DNA of 64,000 nucleotides, taken from the NCBI GenBank assembly GCA_028571685.1, contig CM053154.1:436501-500500 (forward strand), written 5' to 3'. Shown in pieces: positions 1-11,669 of the stretch (position 1 is its first letter; every line of letters starts with the position of its first letter). Made by a program: the position numbers and the translations under genes. Origin of the DNA: Heterohyrax brucei. Its lineage: Eukaryota > Chordata > Mammalia > Hyracoidea > Procaviidae. The notes beneath the pieces were generated by a model that was not told where the DNA came from, made no database searches, and saw only the letters and a list, made by a program, of their open reading frames with translations.

Positions 1-285
1 CCCAGTAGGACAACTCCTGCAGGGACTCGCTTTCCAAATCCCGCCACAGGTCCCAGGGCTGGGGCTCAGCCGTGTCTTCCGGCTCACCCATTAACAGAGC
101 GTGGCACAGAAAACTGCCCACCTTGTCCCCCGGTGCCCACGGTGCAGGGGAACCCGTTGTCAGCCCGACCTCGGTGCTGCCACCCACACGGCACCTGCCC
201 GCTCCTCCAGCAGCTCTACCCAACAATGAGAACTTCCCCATTTCCTTGCTTCTCTGCTTTTTAACATTTCTAGTTCATTTTTCAC

Positions 286-415
286 GGGAGTCCCTGGGTG
301 GCACAGACAGTGAGGTGCTCACCTACCGTCAGGGGGTTAATGATTCAAATCCACTGAGGCAAGATCAGCCTGGCTGTCATCCTAAAAGGTCACAGCCCTG
401 AAAACCACTGCATAC
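286..415 (+). mobile_element. AfroSINE, diverged
   Basis: The sequence starts with the family head 'gtccctgggtggcacagaca' and includes the B-box-like 'gattcaaatccac' followed by a degraded body. It is diverged from the younger copies near 60-63 kb. Confidence 0.7.
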
Positions 416-1373
416 AGAGGCGGCCACCCCACCCGTGTCTTTCCTCCGATTACTCCTGCTCTATGTTTAGGTAACACAGAAGAAGCCGGAAGAACCAACT
501 CTGTCCCCTACCAAAAGGGCTCCGTCAGGCCAAGGCCAGGGCTTCCGAGCACGTGGGGGTAAACATGTGTCCAGACACAGACCACAGAAAGGCCAGCTTT
601 CTTGCACTGAACGCATTACTTTTTCCTACCCCACCGAGGGCTCTTCCCTGCAAGTCCTGCCATCCCAATGGCTCTGAAAGACCTGAGCTGGCCCAGGCCA
701 CGCCAGGGAGTCCTGGTCACGGACACGCAGTGGGCAGCCCTCGGATGGCACCCTCGACAGCTGCTGGTCCTCTGGTGGTCCCAAGAAAACCTCTGGTTTC
801 AGGTTTTTAGGGTGGGCCAGCTTTCTCCTTTACGGACAATGCAGAACAGAAACAAACCACTGAGAGGTCATTAGAAATTTACAAAGCGACCCCAACCTAC
901 AGAGCAGACACCACAATTGCTGGGGTTTTTAGCTGGGAAGTTCCGGGAGGCAGTGATCATTAAATTACTTGGCATACCTTTTTCGTGATTTTAAAGCCGT
1001 TTTTAAAAGGGAAAACCCTCCAGGATACAAAAAGCTGTAAGATGTGATCTGCCGATTAGAGACAAGCCGCCCGGGACCGAGGGCCGTGGGGAAGCCTGGA
1101 CACCCTGAGCCCCTCTTTCATTTGTAAAATGGGGAGACGGGGCGGGAGCGGTGGCCGAAGGTGTTCGCGGTAGCTGTGGAGATGTCGGCGGGAGCCAGGC
1201 CGGTGACCGCCGCCCTGACCAGGCAGGCGTCCCCCGCCCAGCTGTCGGCGACTGTCCCCGCGGCCCGACGCACAGCGACCCCACGCGGCCAATCCCATAG
1301 TCACCCTTCCCAGATCCCGGTGGCCTGTGAGTCAGTGCCGCGGATGCTCAAATGACAAGTCTGCCACTGTGAA

Positions 1374-1482
1374 CCCCACCGGCGCTCCCCAGAAACTCTA
1401 CTGGGCAGTACTACTCTGTCCCAGGTGTCGCCACGAGCCGGAGCCACCCGACAGCAGCGGGTTTGGTCTTGGGGTTTGGGAA
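1374..1482 (+). mobile_element. AfroSINE 3' fragment
   Basis: Only the body and tail are present: 'gctccccagaaactctactg', 'tactactctgtcccaggtgt' and a 'gagccacccgacagcagcgg' tail ending in a T/G-rich segment. The tRNA-like head is missing. It directly abuts a second copy in the same orientation. Confidence 0.75.
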
Positions 1483-1608
1483 GCCGTGGTGGCGCAGCGG
1501 TTAAGAGCCCGGCTGCTCCCAGGAAGCCCTCTGGGGCGGCTCTACTCTGTGCTACGGGGTCGCTGTGAGTCGGAACCGACTGGACGGGAACGCCGTTGTT
1601 GGTTTTTG
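1478..1608 (+). mobile_element. AfroSINE, internally deleted
   Basis: The head 'aagccgtggtggcgcagcgg' is close to the family consensus. The body carries 'ggctctactctgtgctacgg' and the tail 'gtcgctgtgagtcggaaccg'. The B-box part of the head is deleted. This is one of the best-preserved tails in the window and a basis for the afrotherian assignment. Confidence 0.9.
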
Positions 1609-1809
1609 ACCCCTCTTTAAAAAGCTGCAACGCGCTGTGATGTCCCGTGGGACCACCGGCAGCGCTGGGCACCAACGACCCCGCAAGACTCGCTTCCCAG
1701 TCTCATCGACCCTCCCGATAGAAGGCTAATGCGCATGCGCCCAGGTTTTCAACCGGGAAGTCCGGCTGCGCGCCCTCCAGTGGCAGAGACGGGGAAGAGC
1801 AAGGCAGAC

Positions 1810-2000
1810 CAGACCGGGTGTGGGTGCGGGGCTGGGGGCGCGGACGGGGGCGGAGGCGGGGCCGGGGGCCGGGGCTAGGAGACCTGGGCCTGCAGGGCCG
1901 GGGGGCCTGGGGCCGGGGGTCTGGCGGCCAGGGGACTGGGGGGCTGGGGGACTGGGGGCTGGAGGGGGCTGCGGGGGGCTGGGGCGGAGGAATCTCTGGG
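1810..2000. repeat. G-rich low-complexity island
   Basis: The plus strand carries many runs of three to five G separated by one to six bases across about 190 bp, which could form G-quadruplexes. Long glycine/arginine or proline open frames on both strands are products of this composition, not genes. Confidence 0.7.
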
Positions 2001-2639
2001 GGCGTCGGGGGACCGAGGGTGCGGAGAAGGGAGCGCTGAGAAGAAATGGAGCTGGGAAGAAGGATATAAGAAATAAAGCTCACTGAAAAGTGGCTTGAGA
2101 AAAGAGGCAAAGGAAAGGAGGCCCAGACCAGAACTGTGGATGCAAAGACCCTGGAGGCAGAGAGCAAGAGGTCGGGGCTCAGGACCGCGGTTCGGTGTCG
2201 CAGGCAGAGGGGCTTGGGGAAGTCGGGCTTTTCCCAGAGAGGCGGTTGCTGAGCACAGGTGGGAACTCAGCATTTCAGGCCCGATTCCAGCCGCTGAGAA
2301 AGGGGTGGCAAGGGCGAGGTGGAGTCCAGGTGGAGGTGAAAAGTGAGGGCGTTCTGGCTGCACCCGAGGTGGAGCCGGCCGGACTGGTCATGCAAGACAT
2401 GTGCACTCAAGAGCGCCCCGTATTTTAGAGCCCCAGGGGACAGGAAATAGGCAACGAAGCTTGTGTGGAGGGTTACTGAGACAGGCGGAGGGGAGCGCAC
2501 TCCCCTCTGCAGGGCGCGGGCGGTAGGAGGTGCCGGGGTTTCTTCAGGTGGGGAGATGGAGGCAGATGCTGTTGAATGTCTTAAATGTAATAATTTCTGC
2601 AGCACTTTTAAGGGGGGATGAGAAATGCCCAAAATCCTC

Positions 2640-2785
2640 CTCAAAACCAAACCCACTGCGTCGATTCTGGCTCTCAGTGACCCTACAGAGCGCAGCAGAA
2701 CTGTCCCACAGTGCCCAGGAAGCACCTGCTGGATTCCAACTGCCAGACTGTCGTCAGCAGCCATAGCTGTGGACCACACTGCCAC
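2640..2785 (-). mobile_element. AfroSINE, minus orientation
   Basis: Read on the minus strand it has the body 'gggacagttctgctgcgctc' and the tail with 'tgagagccagaatcgacgca'. The plus strand starts at the reverse complement of the T/G-rich 3' end ('aaaaccaaacccactgcgtc'). Confidence 0.85.
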
Positions 2786-4621
2786 CAGGGTTTCCAGAAT
2801 GCACGGAGCCGGTGGAGGGACACCTGGGGGACATGTCTTCATCAGACTGTAAAATTGCACCTGACAGACGTGGGGCTCCTCTGGACCCAGGGGTTGAGTG
2901 GCATCCATCAGGGACCTAGAGGGACAGATAACGACTGAAATGACCATAAACTGCGGTGAAGTGAGCGGTTGTGCACTCTGGCACCATGTGGGGCCTCTCA
3001 GAGCCTCAAAGGTGGGAGTGGGGAGGCAGGGGCACCCTGACACTCAGAGATGGGCAACCACCTGTCCGGGCTCCAGGTCCCCACAGTAGCTGATACTCCT
3101 GGGGGCCCAGGGTGGCTCACCTCTGCTCACCTCGCAAGCAAGGAAACCAGCTGCCCAGCTTGCTCCGTGTGGGCCACAGGCATGGGTGCCATGCCTCACC
3201 CTGCTCTGCATCTGTGGTCTCTGCTCCAGGGTCAACTCACTGACATGAGACTCACAGGGGTCTTGAGTAGGCACAGCCTGGGGTCTGGACCTCGTGGAAG
3301 ACCTTCCCCGGTGCTCTCAGCTGGCACCAAGCTGAGAGGAAGTGCGGGGAGTCCTCTCTGCCCTGGACAGAGTCAGCCAAGGGGTGCCCTCACAAACCCA
3401 TGGGTCCTGCAGGGGTGGTGGTGACCACACCTGGGTCAGAGCCTGGGCCCTGAGTGTGGTGGGCACTCCTGAGACCAAGCGGGTGACTGCTTTCCCGATG
3501 GCTTGCTCATTAAACTGCCACTTGAATGACTGGTACTCATTGTGTGAAAGGCAGGGTCTGCTGCCGCGGAGCAGCTTGGGGGACATCTGGCCCTGGTCAG
3601 TTGGGCAGACATGATGTCCACTCACAAGACTGGGAAGGGCCAGCCGCAGCCCATGGCCTCCGAGGAACCTGTGCTCTGGGGTCCATGTGGAAACTAGGGG
3701 TGCCCCAGGGAAGTGCCGACATGATCACAGAAGCGCATACAGGAGCAGCTGTACCCTGAGACTCCAGGCTGGAGAGAAATTCTAACAGGGGGCTGGCACC
3801 TCGGCAGACTGGTGGATGTTTGCGCTGGTTTCTCTGCGGACCTCTGAGTGTACCCCTCAGGTGCTGGGAGGCCTCACACAGACTCTGAAAAGGGCGTCCA
3901 AAAAAACTGCAGGGACCAGCAAGCTGCTTGTGGCCTCTTCCAGGTCACCTGCCCACCATCCCCTCCCACCCACTGTCCTCACCCCACTGCCCACAGTCCC
4001 TACCTGCCCACCGTCCTCACTCCCACCCTCCTGCCTTCCTTGTCCCCACCTGCCAACTGCTCAGAGCCGTCCCAGGCAAGGCCGATGGACAGGCCCCAGG
4101 CCAGCAAAGCCAGCAGGGTGACCTCATCTCTGGACCTCTCCACCTGCTCCTCACAGAGGCATGGGAGCCCCGTGGAGCTCGGACCCCCACCCATGACTCC
4201 AGGGCTGTGCCCTCAGTGTCCTCAGTGAAACTGACCCCACGGGGGAGGAAGGACGCCTTCTGTGCTCCCTGCTTCTGTCCCGTGAGCAGGCCTCAAGTGG
4301 CCACCAAGCCAAGGGAGGCAGAAGGCCGTGACAGTGGACTGGGAGGCTGTCGGTGGTCTGTGAGGGGACTGTGACATTCTGGGAAAAGCCCACATGGCAC
4401 TTGCCACCCTCTACCCTGGCCCCTGGCCCTAGGCTGAAATGGCGCAGGCTGCCCACCTGGCTGCCCTCAGCAAGACCTGTGCAGCTACGAGGCCTGCCAT
4501 CCCCTTCCAGGCCATGGGCTCATTCAGAGGTTGCCGTCCTAACCCCCGACCCGAACTTTCTGAGCTCCCGTAGTTGTCCTCGGCCCTGCAGCTGCCCTAG
4601 CTGCCCTTCACTGCCACCACT

Positions 4622-4830
4622 CAGCCTCACCCACTCCGACCTGGTGTCTCCTCCGCTGTGGCAACCTTTCCCCTCCTCAGTCACGCTTACCTGGAGGGGG
4701 CTCTACACACCTTGACCTCCAGGCTGTCAGCCTCACCCAGCCTGACCTGGAGTCCACCTGCTGTGACAACTCTCCCCTTCTCAGTCATGCTTACCCAGAA
4801 TCGGATCTGCACCCTGTGACCTCCAGGCAT
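4622..4830. repeat. 106-bp tandem duplication
   Basis: Two diverged copies begin with 'cagcctcaccca' at 4622 and 4728. Both carry 'ctcctcagtcacgcttacc' or its variant and 'ttgacctccaggc' or its variant at matching offsets. There is no sign of coding function. Confidence 0.7.
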
Positions 4831-7825
4831 TGCAGGCTCTGAGCCACCCCTTGCTGCTCTGCAACCTGGAGTGGCCTTTGCCAGCACCCCCCCCCGAGCC
4901 CACCAGGCTGGGCCCACGTGCCCGGAGTCCGGCTTTCCCTTTGTGCCCTGAGCCGGTTCCCGGCCTGTTGGCTGCAGTGGAGCAGCCCCCAGCCTCGTTC
5001 CCGCTGGGCTGCAGCCCCCACACTGCTCAGGTGTTCTGCCCAGGCCCCTGGCCAGCTGGGTGAGGTGGGGGAGGTCCCTGCAGCCCTTGCCCCTCACTGA
5101 GACCCAGGGCACAGTCCCCTTGGCACTCAGCCCCCACGAGGCTGGGGCAGCAGTCAGCACGCGCTTTATGGGGCTTCAGCAGGCTAGTGGGGCTCCTAGA
5201 ACCCCTGGAGCACAGCTGTAACTGGCAGACTCTCACTCCCTGGAAGCCTTGACCTATCCCCTCTCTGGGCCTCAGTTTCCTCCTTAAAAATTGTGGAGAT
5301 GGGCCCAGTGTCCCAAAGGCCCCACAATTCCTGATGAACTCTCCGGGCCACTGCCCGGAGGCCTGTAGTCTCTGCCTTGAACCCAGGCTTCTCAGCCTGG
5401 GCCTGAGGGTGGGTGCCCCTGGAGCACCCCTGCTGGTGGTCAGAAACCCTAGGACTCAGTCAGCAGGGGCCACTGTGAAGGACCTGTCCTCCGTGGTAAA
5501 GAGACGCCTGTCCTCAGCTCACACTGGGCAGTGACTGCAGGCCTGGTGTCTCCATGGGTAGGGCTGTGAGTGTGCCTGGTAGTGTGAGGGTGTACGAGTG
5601 TGAGCATGTGTGTGGCTGAGGGGGGTCCCGGCTGGCAGTCCCAGCTCCTGCTGGGGGCTGGGGAACCTCCTTGGGCAGGCAGGGGGCTGGGGGGCCAGCA
5701 GTGAACAAAGCCGTCCTAGTTCTTCGGGGGCAGCTGGCAGTGACGAGGGTACGTGCGTGGTGGGGCGAGGTGGCCTTGGAGGCAGGGGAAGGTTCCCAGG
5801 ATCCCGGGCGTCCAGATAGGCAGCAAAGAGAAAGAAAATATCCAGAAGACGCGATTATCTCTGGAGGAAGGGAGGGAGGGAGGGAGACAGTCACAGGCGG
5901 CCTTGAAAGGCCTGACGCAGAGGCAAGGGTGTAGGGGGGGCATGGGACAGGGGTGCGTGCCCGCAGCTTAACTCTTCTGCTCTCTCCAGTCTCAGGGCCG
6001 GGGCCCAGGCTGAGCCCCTGCACATGGCAGCCTATGGCAGCCCTGCCAGGCCTGGCCAGCTGTTGGCACACAGACCGGCCTAGGGCAGCAGACACCCCAG
6101 GAACCAGACCAGGTGTCCTATAGGGTAGCCAGGGCCACAGGAGCTGCTGGCTGTGGCCATACTGGCTCAGCTGATTCACTGGCTCATCCCAGCAGCCCCT
6201 TCCCAAGCCCTGCTGATGCCAACCCTGGCCCTAGGTCCCCTGGCCCTGCCTGCTCTGCCTGCCCCCGCTCCGGGAGCAGAGGTTCAGCACAGGCCGCCAG
6301 TGGCCCAGATGTGGTTTTTCTCCCCCCAGGATCTGAGCTCGTGCCCTCTGTGGCCCAGTGGAGGCGAAACCCAGGACCCTGGTTACATGTGACATTCAGA
6401 TAAATCATGGAGCGTTTCTTAACATGATACTCCACATGTAGTGTGTCCCAAATATGTCACGGGACACACCCACCTAGGGGACTCTTGTGATTCTGAGGCT
6501 GTGCCCAGCTGCAGGTGCCCATGGGACGCCCCTCACAAGGTCAGCTGTGGTGCTGCCACCAGGTGACCCCAGGGGGACACCTTCTGCTACTCCTCTGGGC
6601 AGCATTCTTGTTTTGTATTATTTTATATTTTTTGTTAAGCTAAGATTTTCAGACTGCAAGATGAGCTGGTTCCAGGGTTCACTCCATGGAGCCTGTATGG
6701 CACCCCAGCACCCCAGCTATGTTCACTGCCCAGCTCAGAGCATAGAGCATCCCAGCTGTGTCTGCTGCCCAGGGGTAAACCAAGGCTGTGGGCACCAAAT
6801 AAGCACACGTGAGAGCTGATGACTTGCTCAGTATGATGTCACCATGGTTTGCCTACGCTCAGGCCGGCTGCTGTTCCTCCTGAGAAGTATTGTGGTCTGG
6901 AGGACTCCGTTTCCTACTACTGCCTGTGGACAGGTCTCCAGGGTCCCCGGAGCGTGCCCATCACTGTCCAAGTTTTGGGGCATTTTCAGTCCTAGGTCGT
7001 CATGCAGGAGCAGATGGCCAGCTGGTGGAAGGGGAGATGTGTGCCTGGCTTCACAAGGCACTCCTGTCTCCAAAGGATTGGCCTCCCCAGCAGCTCCTTT
7101 CATGGAGGGGAAGCTGAGGCTGGGAAGTGCCCAGCACAGCCGCCCCTGTGGAGGGGGCACTGTCACTGCTGCACTGCCCGAGATACCAGGCGATAAGGGT
7201 GGGCAGTGCTAGCCCCGGGCCCCTCCTCACCCCCACACCAGCAGCAGCTGGCCAGGGACTGCGGTGGTAAAGCTACCCAAGGGTTAACAGTGGGCTCCTT
7301 TCCTGGCTGGACCTGCGCCCCAGACACTGAAGACAGCTGTCTACCCCCGCCCCTAGGAATGGACTCTTCCAGCCCGAAGGCCACCTGTTATCACTGCAGC
7401 CCCGGCCGCATGCCAAATGAGTCCTCCGGGGCCTGCAAGGGCACTTTTTGCCTTGGGGGAAGGGCTGAGCCAGGATGGGGTGCTGGGGTGTCTGGCCTGG
7501 CCAGCACCTTGGCCTCTGCCGCACGTAGCCAACCTGACCTGCTGCTGTTTGGGAGATCCAAGCACGGACCCTCCCTTCTGTGTCTGCACAGCTGGGCAGC
7601 CCATTCTGCTCTGGCCATCTCATCCAGACACCTGGCGCTGGGCCCTGGAGCTTCTGGGTCAGGGTGAGGGAGGGTGGTTCCAATGCTGCTGGGGGGCACA
7701 GGAGCAGGGTCCAGGAAGCCCTGAGTCCATCTGCTGGTGGTCTTGGACAGCAGCCATCTTCTTCCTCTTCCGATTCCGTCTACTGAGGCTCACCCACAAA
7801 ACCAGACCGAGGATGGCATCTGGAA

Positions 7826-7947
7826 CTCTCATGGATCACAGTAGATGGGGCTAGGACTGGGGGGTCACAGTGGATGGTGCTGGGACTGGGGTCACCGTGG
7901 ATGGGGCTGGGATTGTAGGGTCACAGCAAACGGGGCTGGGATTGGGG
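7826..7947. repeat. Minisatellite, about 30-bp unit
   Basis: About four diverged copies of a unit containing 'gggtcacagtggatggtgct' and 'gggactgggg' follow one another. It is intergenic and no gene overlaps it. Confidence 0.65.
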
Positions 7948-9041
7948 CCTTCTGCTAGACAAGACCTGCCCCACCCCCCAGATCAGCTCTTCTGGCATGC
8001 CGGAATGCACCAGACGTCACCAGCTCCCTGTGGTCCGGCATCCTCCCAACCCAGCTCCAGGAGGCGGGTGGGGGCTTCTGCTACACATGGCTCACGGCGG
8101 GGAGACTCCCCAGACTTGCCTGGGCTAAAGTGGAGGCAGGAGTGATGGCATCACCCACACAATGGACCCTGACGTGGAGAGGTGCCACAGGGAGCATCAG
8201 GCGCTCCCTTCAGAACGGTGGCCTTCCTCGTGGTACCGCACAGAGCAATGGCCTTTCTTCTGGTGCCGCACAAGCCTCCCCATCTCTTGGTCCATGGTAC
8301 CCTGGTTTCCTCATCTGTACCCCTCACTGAGCTTTAAAAAGCCTTTAGTCTTACAATTAGGAAAATGGAACCTTACAGCTAGTGCTTTAGGGTAACCCAG
8401 AACCCTTCCCTTGGTCTCCCTCTGCCCCCTGCCTCCCCACCCGACAGATGTAGACTTAGGCCTGGGAGCTAGGTGAGGGGCCCAGATCATGCAGCTGGAA
8501 CCAAGAAAACCTGGTGGGGGCGGGTGACTTAAGAAAGGGTGGCTGACGAAGATGGAGCTTGGACTGGAGTCTGGCCAGGGGAGGGTGAGCAGGACCCTGA
8601 AGCAATGATTTCTGCGACAGATGGATGAAGGAGCTGACCCCTTGGGCAGGAGGGTCTACAGTGTGGGACCAAGCCTGAGGCTCCCTCTGGGCCTCAGTTT
8701 TCCCTCTGCAAAGCGGAGTGACCCACTCACCGGCCCCTCCTCACCCTGGACTCTGAACCATTTGCAGTGTCATGGCCCCCTGTCATCAAAGCCCTCTGGT
8801 GGGGTCTGTAGTGGCTGCAGTGCTCCTGGAAGGCCAGTGTCCACCTCTCTTCTACTTTGATGCCTGCTGACCCCACTTCCCCAGTGTGGCACCACTTGGG
8901 TTGGGGGCTTCCAGAGGAGATCCCTCAGAAGCGCCTTCCAAACCTTGTGCTCCTGGAGAGAGGGGGGGGGGGCCTGAGCTCGTGGTGCCCCCTAGGGCCG
9001 GAAGGAGAGCAGATCGACCCAGCAGAATGGCCTCTCCTGTG

Positions 9042-9092
9042 TTTGTGTCTGTGTGTGCGCGCACGTGTGTGCGCGCACGTGTGTGTGTGTGG
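9042..9092. repeat. Alternating TG/CG tract
   Basis: A run of alternating pyrimidine/purine steps includes two 'gtgcgcgcacgtgtgtg'-like blocks, each with the palindrome 'tgcgcgca'. Such tracts are known Z-DNA formers and length-variable microsatellites. Confidence 0.75.
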
Positions 9093-10748
9093 AGCGGGGA
9101 TCTGTTGAGGCCTTGAGGGCTAGGCCTCTGGACCTCTGGCTCTAGGATCTCTCAGGTTCAGAAGGTTTAGAAAATGTGGCTTTCAATCAGAATAAGCGGC
9201 TCTCCCTAACAGAGTCCCCATGGATGCCTCTGGGATCTTAAGTCCTCTGGGAGTGGTGGGGGGGAGGAGGGGGTGGACTCAGCTCTTTCCTCCTCCTGGC
9301 CATCCAGGACCCTCCCTAAGCCACTCTTCTCCCTTCTCCTCTGTAAGGTAGACCCCAGCCTCCCAGCTACAGCCCCCTCCAGGAGCCCTGAGGAGCGCCC
9401 GAGAGGGCCACAGTCCATTGCCTGTCTCTCGGCTCTGGTGCCGACAGCCCAGGTGGTGTCAGGGCCTGAGCACAGAGACAGCCCTTAAGCTGCGGGCCTG
9501 CAGATGGGCTGTCTGACAGGGGGCGGAGCTGCCAGGGTCCTGCCACCCCAGGCCCTGCTGGTCTGGCCCATGACGGCTGCAGGGCCCTGGCTGGCATGTC
9601 CCCCCAACACCTTCTTTACGTGGTCTCCCTCCTGTGTTCATCAGTAACCACCCCCTCGGGCCCCATCCTTGTCTATCCAGGTGCCCCTGACCTCTGCAGG
9701 AGATTCAGACACACAGCCAAGGGACCCCCTGCACCGCGCCCCCAGTACACAGGTGGAACTGCTGAGAGACAGACAGGACCCCTCCCCAGAACCTGGCCTG
9801 GGGTGAAGGCCAGTAGAGGGCAGACAGCAGAGGCCTGCCATGGGGGCACGTCCGGTGTCCAGATTCCCGGCTCCACCAGGGCAGGTCATGGGGCACCAGA
9901 CTGGTGGGGGTGCTGTGGGGCGAGGAACCTGGCCGGGTGGCTTCTTGGGGACAAGGGACAGCTGGTGGCAGAAACCGAGGGGTCCTCAGGGCGGGCCGGG
10001 GTCACCTCAGCCTCCCTTGTGCACAGAGTGGCGGACCCTCACCTTAGGGCCCCTCCCTCACTGGCCCTGCGCTCACCAGACACCCGCAGACCGCATCCAT
10101 CTGTGTCTGTCTGCACGCAGGGCCTGGGTCTCGGCCTGCAGCCCGGGGACCTCTCCCCAGCCTGGCCTGCATTCTCACCGTTCTTCCTTAAGCCCCTGAC
10201 TTCCTTCCCGGCCAGGGAGTCTGGGGACAGAGCTGACCCCACACAAAGTCTGTGGCCCAGCAAGGTCTCCCTGGATCTCACACAGTGTGACCCACGGGGT
10301 GCTCCAGGCACCTGGACAGCCCCTGGCACTGGAGCTGGGGACCAGTGCTCAGAGTCTCCTGCAGGATGTCCAGTGCCTACGGGGAGGAAGCCCCACAGCA
10401 CGGGCACCTGGCAGAGCTGGACCGGAGGCTGGGGGGAGGGGAAGGCTGCCGGAGGCGCTGATCTCGTGGGTCTCAGGGGAGGACAGGCCCCTCCTGGGAT
10501 GCGGGCCGCTCCCCACTGCTGAAGCAGGCAGAGGCGCTTTGGGAGATAAGTGTGAGGGGGCGGCTGGCCAGGCTGTCTGGCCAGGGTTCTGGGCACCCCG
10601 CCCTTTCCTGCCCACCCTGTGCCTCAGCTGAGCAGGCTTTGTCCCTCAATCTCCCAGGTGCGGGGGTGGGACGGGGCCCTTGGCACAGGACAGCTGATGA
10701 CCGCATGTGACCGCAGCCGCGTGCGGGACCGCCAAGGTCTCCTCCACA

Positions 10749-10755
10749 CATAAAT
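10749..10755 (+). promoter_or_regulatory. TATA-like element of MIR202 host gene
   Basis: 'cataaat' sits about 25-30 bp upstream of the expected start of the host transcript and about 250 bp upstream of miR-202-5p. The placement relative to a good splice donor at 10855 and a poly(A) signal at 11641 supports it. The transcription start is inferred. Confidence 0.45.
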
Positions 10756-11004
10756 GGGGCGCGCTGGCCGGCAGCAAGCAGAGAGCAGCAGAGGCCAGGG
10801 CCCTCGTGCCGTGACCCTGGCTCCGCCGCCCAGGACCCGCTGAGGCTGCACCCGGTAAGGCGAGGCGGGCTGCTTCCCCACCCACCCTCCCTGGCCCCTG
10901 GCCCTCTTCTGTCCACAGGCCCCCCAGGCCCCACGGCAGCGGCTGCACCTCCGCCTCAAGACCCGGCTGCCTGACTCGTTGAAGACTCGACTCGTGGTTC
11001 CTTT

Positions 11005-11026
11005 TTCCTATGCATATACTTCTTTG
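11005..11026 (+). ncRNA. Mature miR-202-5p
   Basis: Matches the known 22-nt 5p product at every position as far as recalled. Confidence 0.93.
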
Positions 11027-11040
11027 AGGATCTGGCCTAA

Positions 11041-11060
11041 AGAGGTATAGGGCATGGGAA
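11041..11060 (+). ncRNA. Mature miR-202-3p
   Basis: Matches the known 3p product; the seed is 'gaggta', shared with the let-7 family. Confidence 0.93.
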
Positions 11061-11640
11061 AATGGCACGACGAGGGTCTCCGCCAGCCTCTCTGGAGCTG
11101 CTCCAGCTTCTGGACCCTGCAGCCGGACCACCTCCCTGCTCCTCCCTCTGGCCGGCAGAGGGGCTTCACGGCTTCCCCTCGGGGTGCACGGGGATGACCT
11201 TGTTGCACAAGACAGGCGTGTGGGGCCAGTGCTGACCTGTCCTCCTGGAAGCCACTGGGCTGCAGAGGGGGCTGGGGTCCTTCTGGGGCTCTGGGAGAGA
11301 TGTCATGGGGTGAGGGGCCTGGTGGGCACCAGAAGATGCCTAAGGCATCAGGAACAGACTGTCCGGCCTGGGTTTGTGCTTAGATGTCTGGGTGTGGAGT
11401 ACGTCCCTTGGGGACGGTGGGCGGCAGAGCCAGGCAGGGTGGGCAGGGAGGACTGGTGGCTTTCTGTGGATATGTTTTCTCCTGGCAATGACATTTTGTG
11501 TGTATCTGACCCTCTTCGGACCCAGCACTCTGGTGGGTGTGCACCTGGTGCGCACAGGAGGAGAAGGCTGCTGGGCGTCCGTGGTGGCTGTCCAGAGCAC
11601 TGACGTCACTGCACCGTTGTTGTAGTTTATTAAAAGTGTC

Positions 11641-11646
11641 AATAAA
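11641..11646 (+). terminator. Poly(A) signal of MIR202 host transcript
   Basis: A canonical AATAAA about 580 nt after the hairpin, followed within 15-40 nt by T- and TG-rich sequence ('ggttttatct', 'cagtgtgg'), as expected for a cleavage site near 11660-11670. Confidence 0.6.
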
Positions 11647-11669
11647 GCTGGTTTTATCTAAGTTTCCTC

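Larger units (their letters stand above)
1..10745. other. Intergenic region left of MIR202
   Basis: No protein-coding exon is recognised here on either strand. The stretch is GC-rich and holds AfroSINE copies (286-415, 1374-1482, 1478-1608, 2640-2785), a G-rich island (1810-2000), a 106-bp tandem duplication (4622-4830), a roughly 30-bp repeat (7826-7947) and an alternating purine/pyrimidine tract (9042-9092). Open frames in it are long only because stop codons are rare in GC-rich DNA. By human synteny ADAM8 should lie further left on the plus strand. Confidence 0.6.
10991..11074 (+). ncRNA. MIR202: miR-202 precursor hairpin
   Basis: This is the microRNA-202 stem-loop. The 5p arm is at 11005-11026 (starts 'ttcctatgcatatact') and the 3p arm at 11041-11060 ('agaggtatagggcatgggaa'). 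The loop is 'aggatctggccta'-like, the same as recalled for human. The base of the stem is closed by ctcgt (10991-10995) pairing with acgag (11070-11074). miR-202-3p carries the let-7-like 'gaggta' seed. The family is known to be enriched in gonads, and the 5p arm dominates in several vertebrates. Its place about 4.6 kb from the VENTX 3' end, on the opposite strand, matches human synteny. The flanking stem differs from human as expected for a less constrained part. Confidence 0.97.
10780..11660 (+). ncRNA. MIR202HG: MIR202 host transcript (lncRNA), predicted
   Basis: A compact non-coding transcript is inferred around the miR-202 hairpin. Upstream is a TATA-like element (10749). A first exon would end at 10854 before the donor 'gtaagg'. 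A pyrimidine-rich acceptor 'cttctgtccacag' ends at 10918, giving an intron of only 64 nt. The second exon carries the hairpin near its start and ends at AATAAA (11641-11646), with T/G-rich sequence downstream. No conserved reading frame is seen. Human MIR202 has a host gene in the same relative position and orientation, antisense to VENTX and downstream of it. The exact start and the use of the short intron are predictions; the gene could also be unspliced. Confidence 0.5.

Noticed and set aside
1703-2167. Pro/Arg-rich and Gly/Arg-rich open frames on both strands
   Set aside because: They arise from the G-rich low-complexity island; repetitive dipeptides and no recognisable motif.
9596-10522. 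308-residue open frame on the plus strand
   Set aside because: Composition is that of GC-rich non-coding DNA, no domain or family is recognised, overlapping frames are equally open, and no splice or start context supports it.
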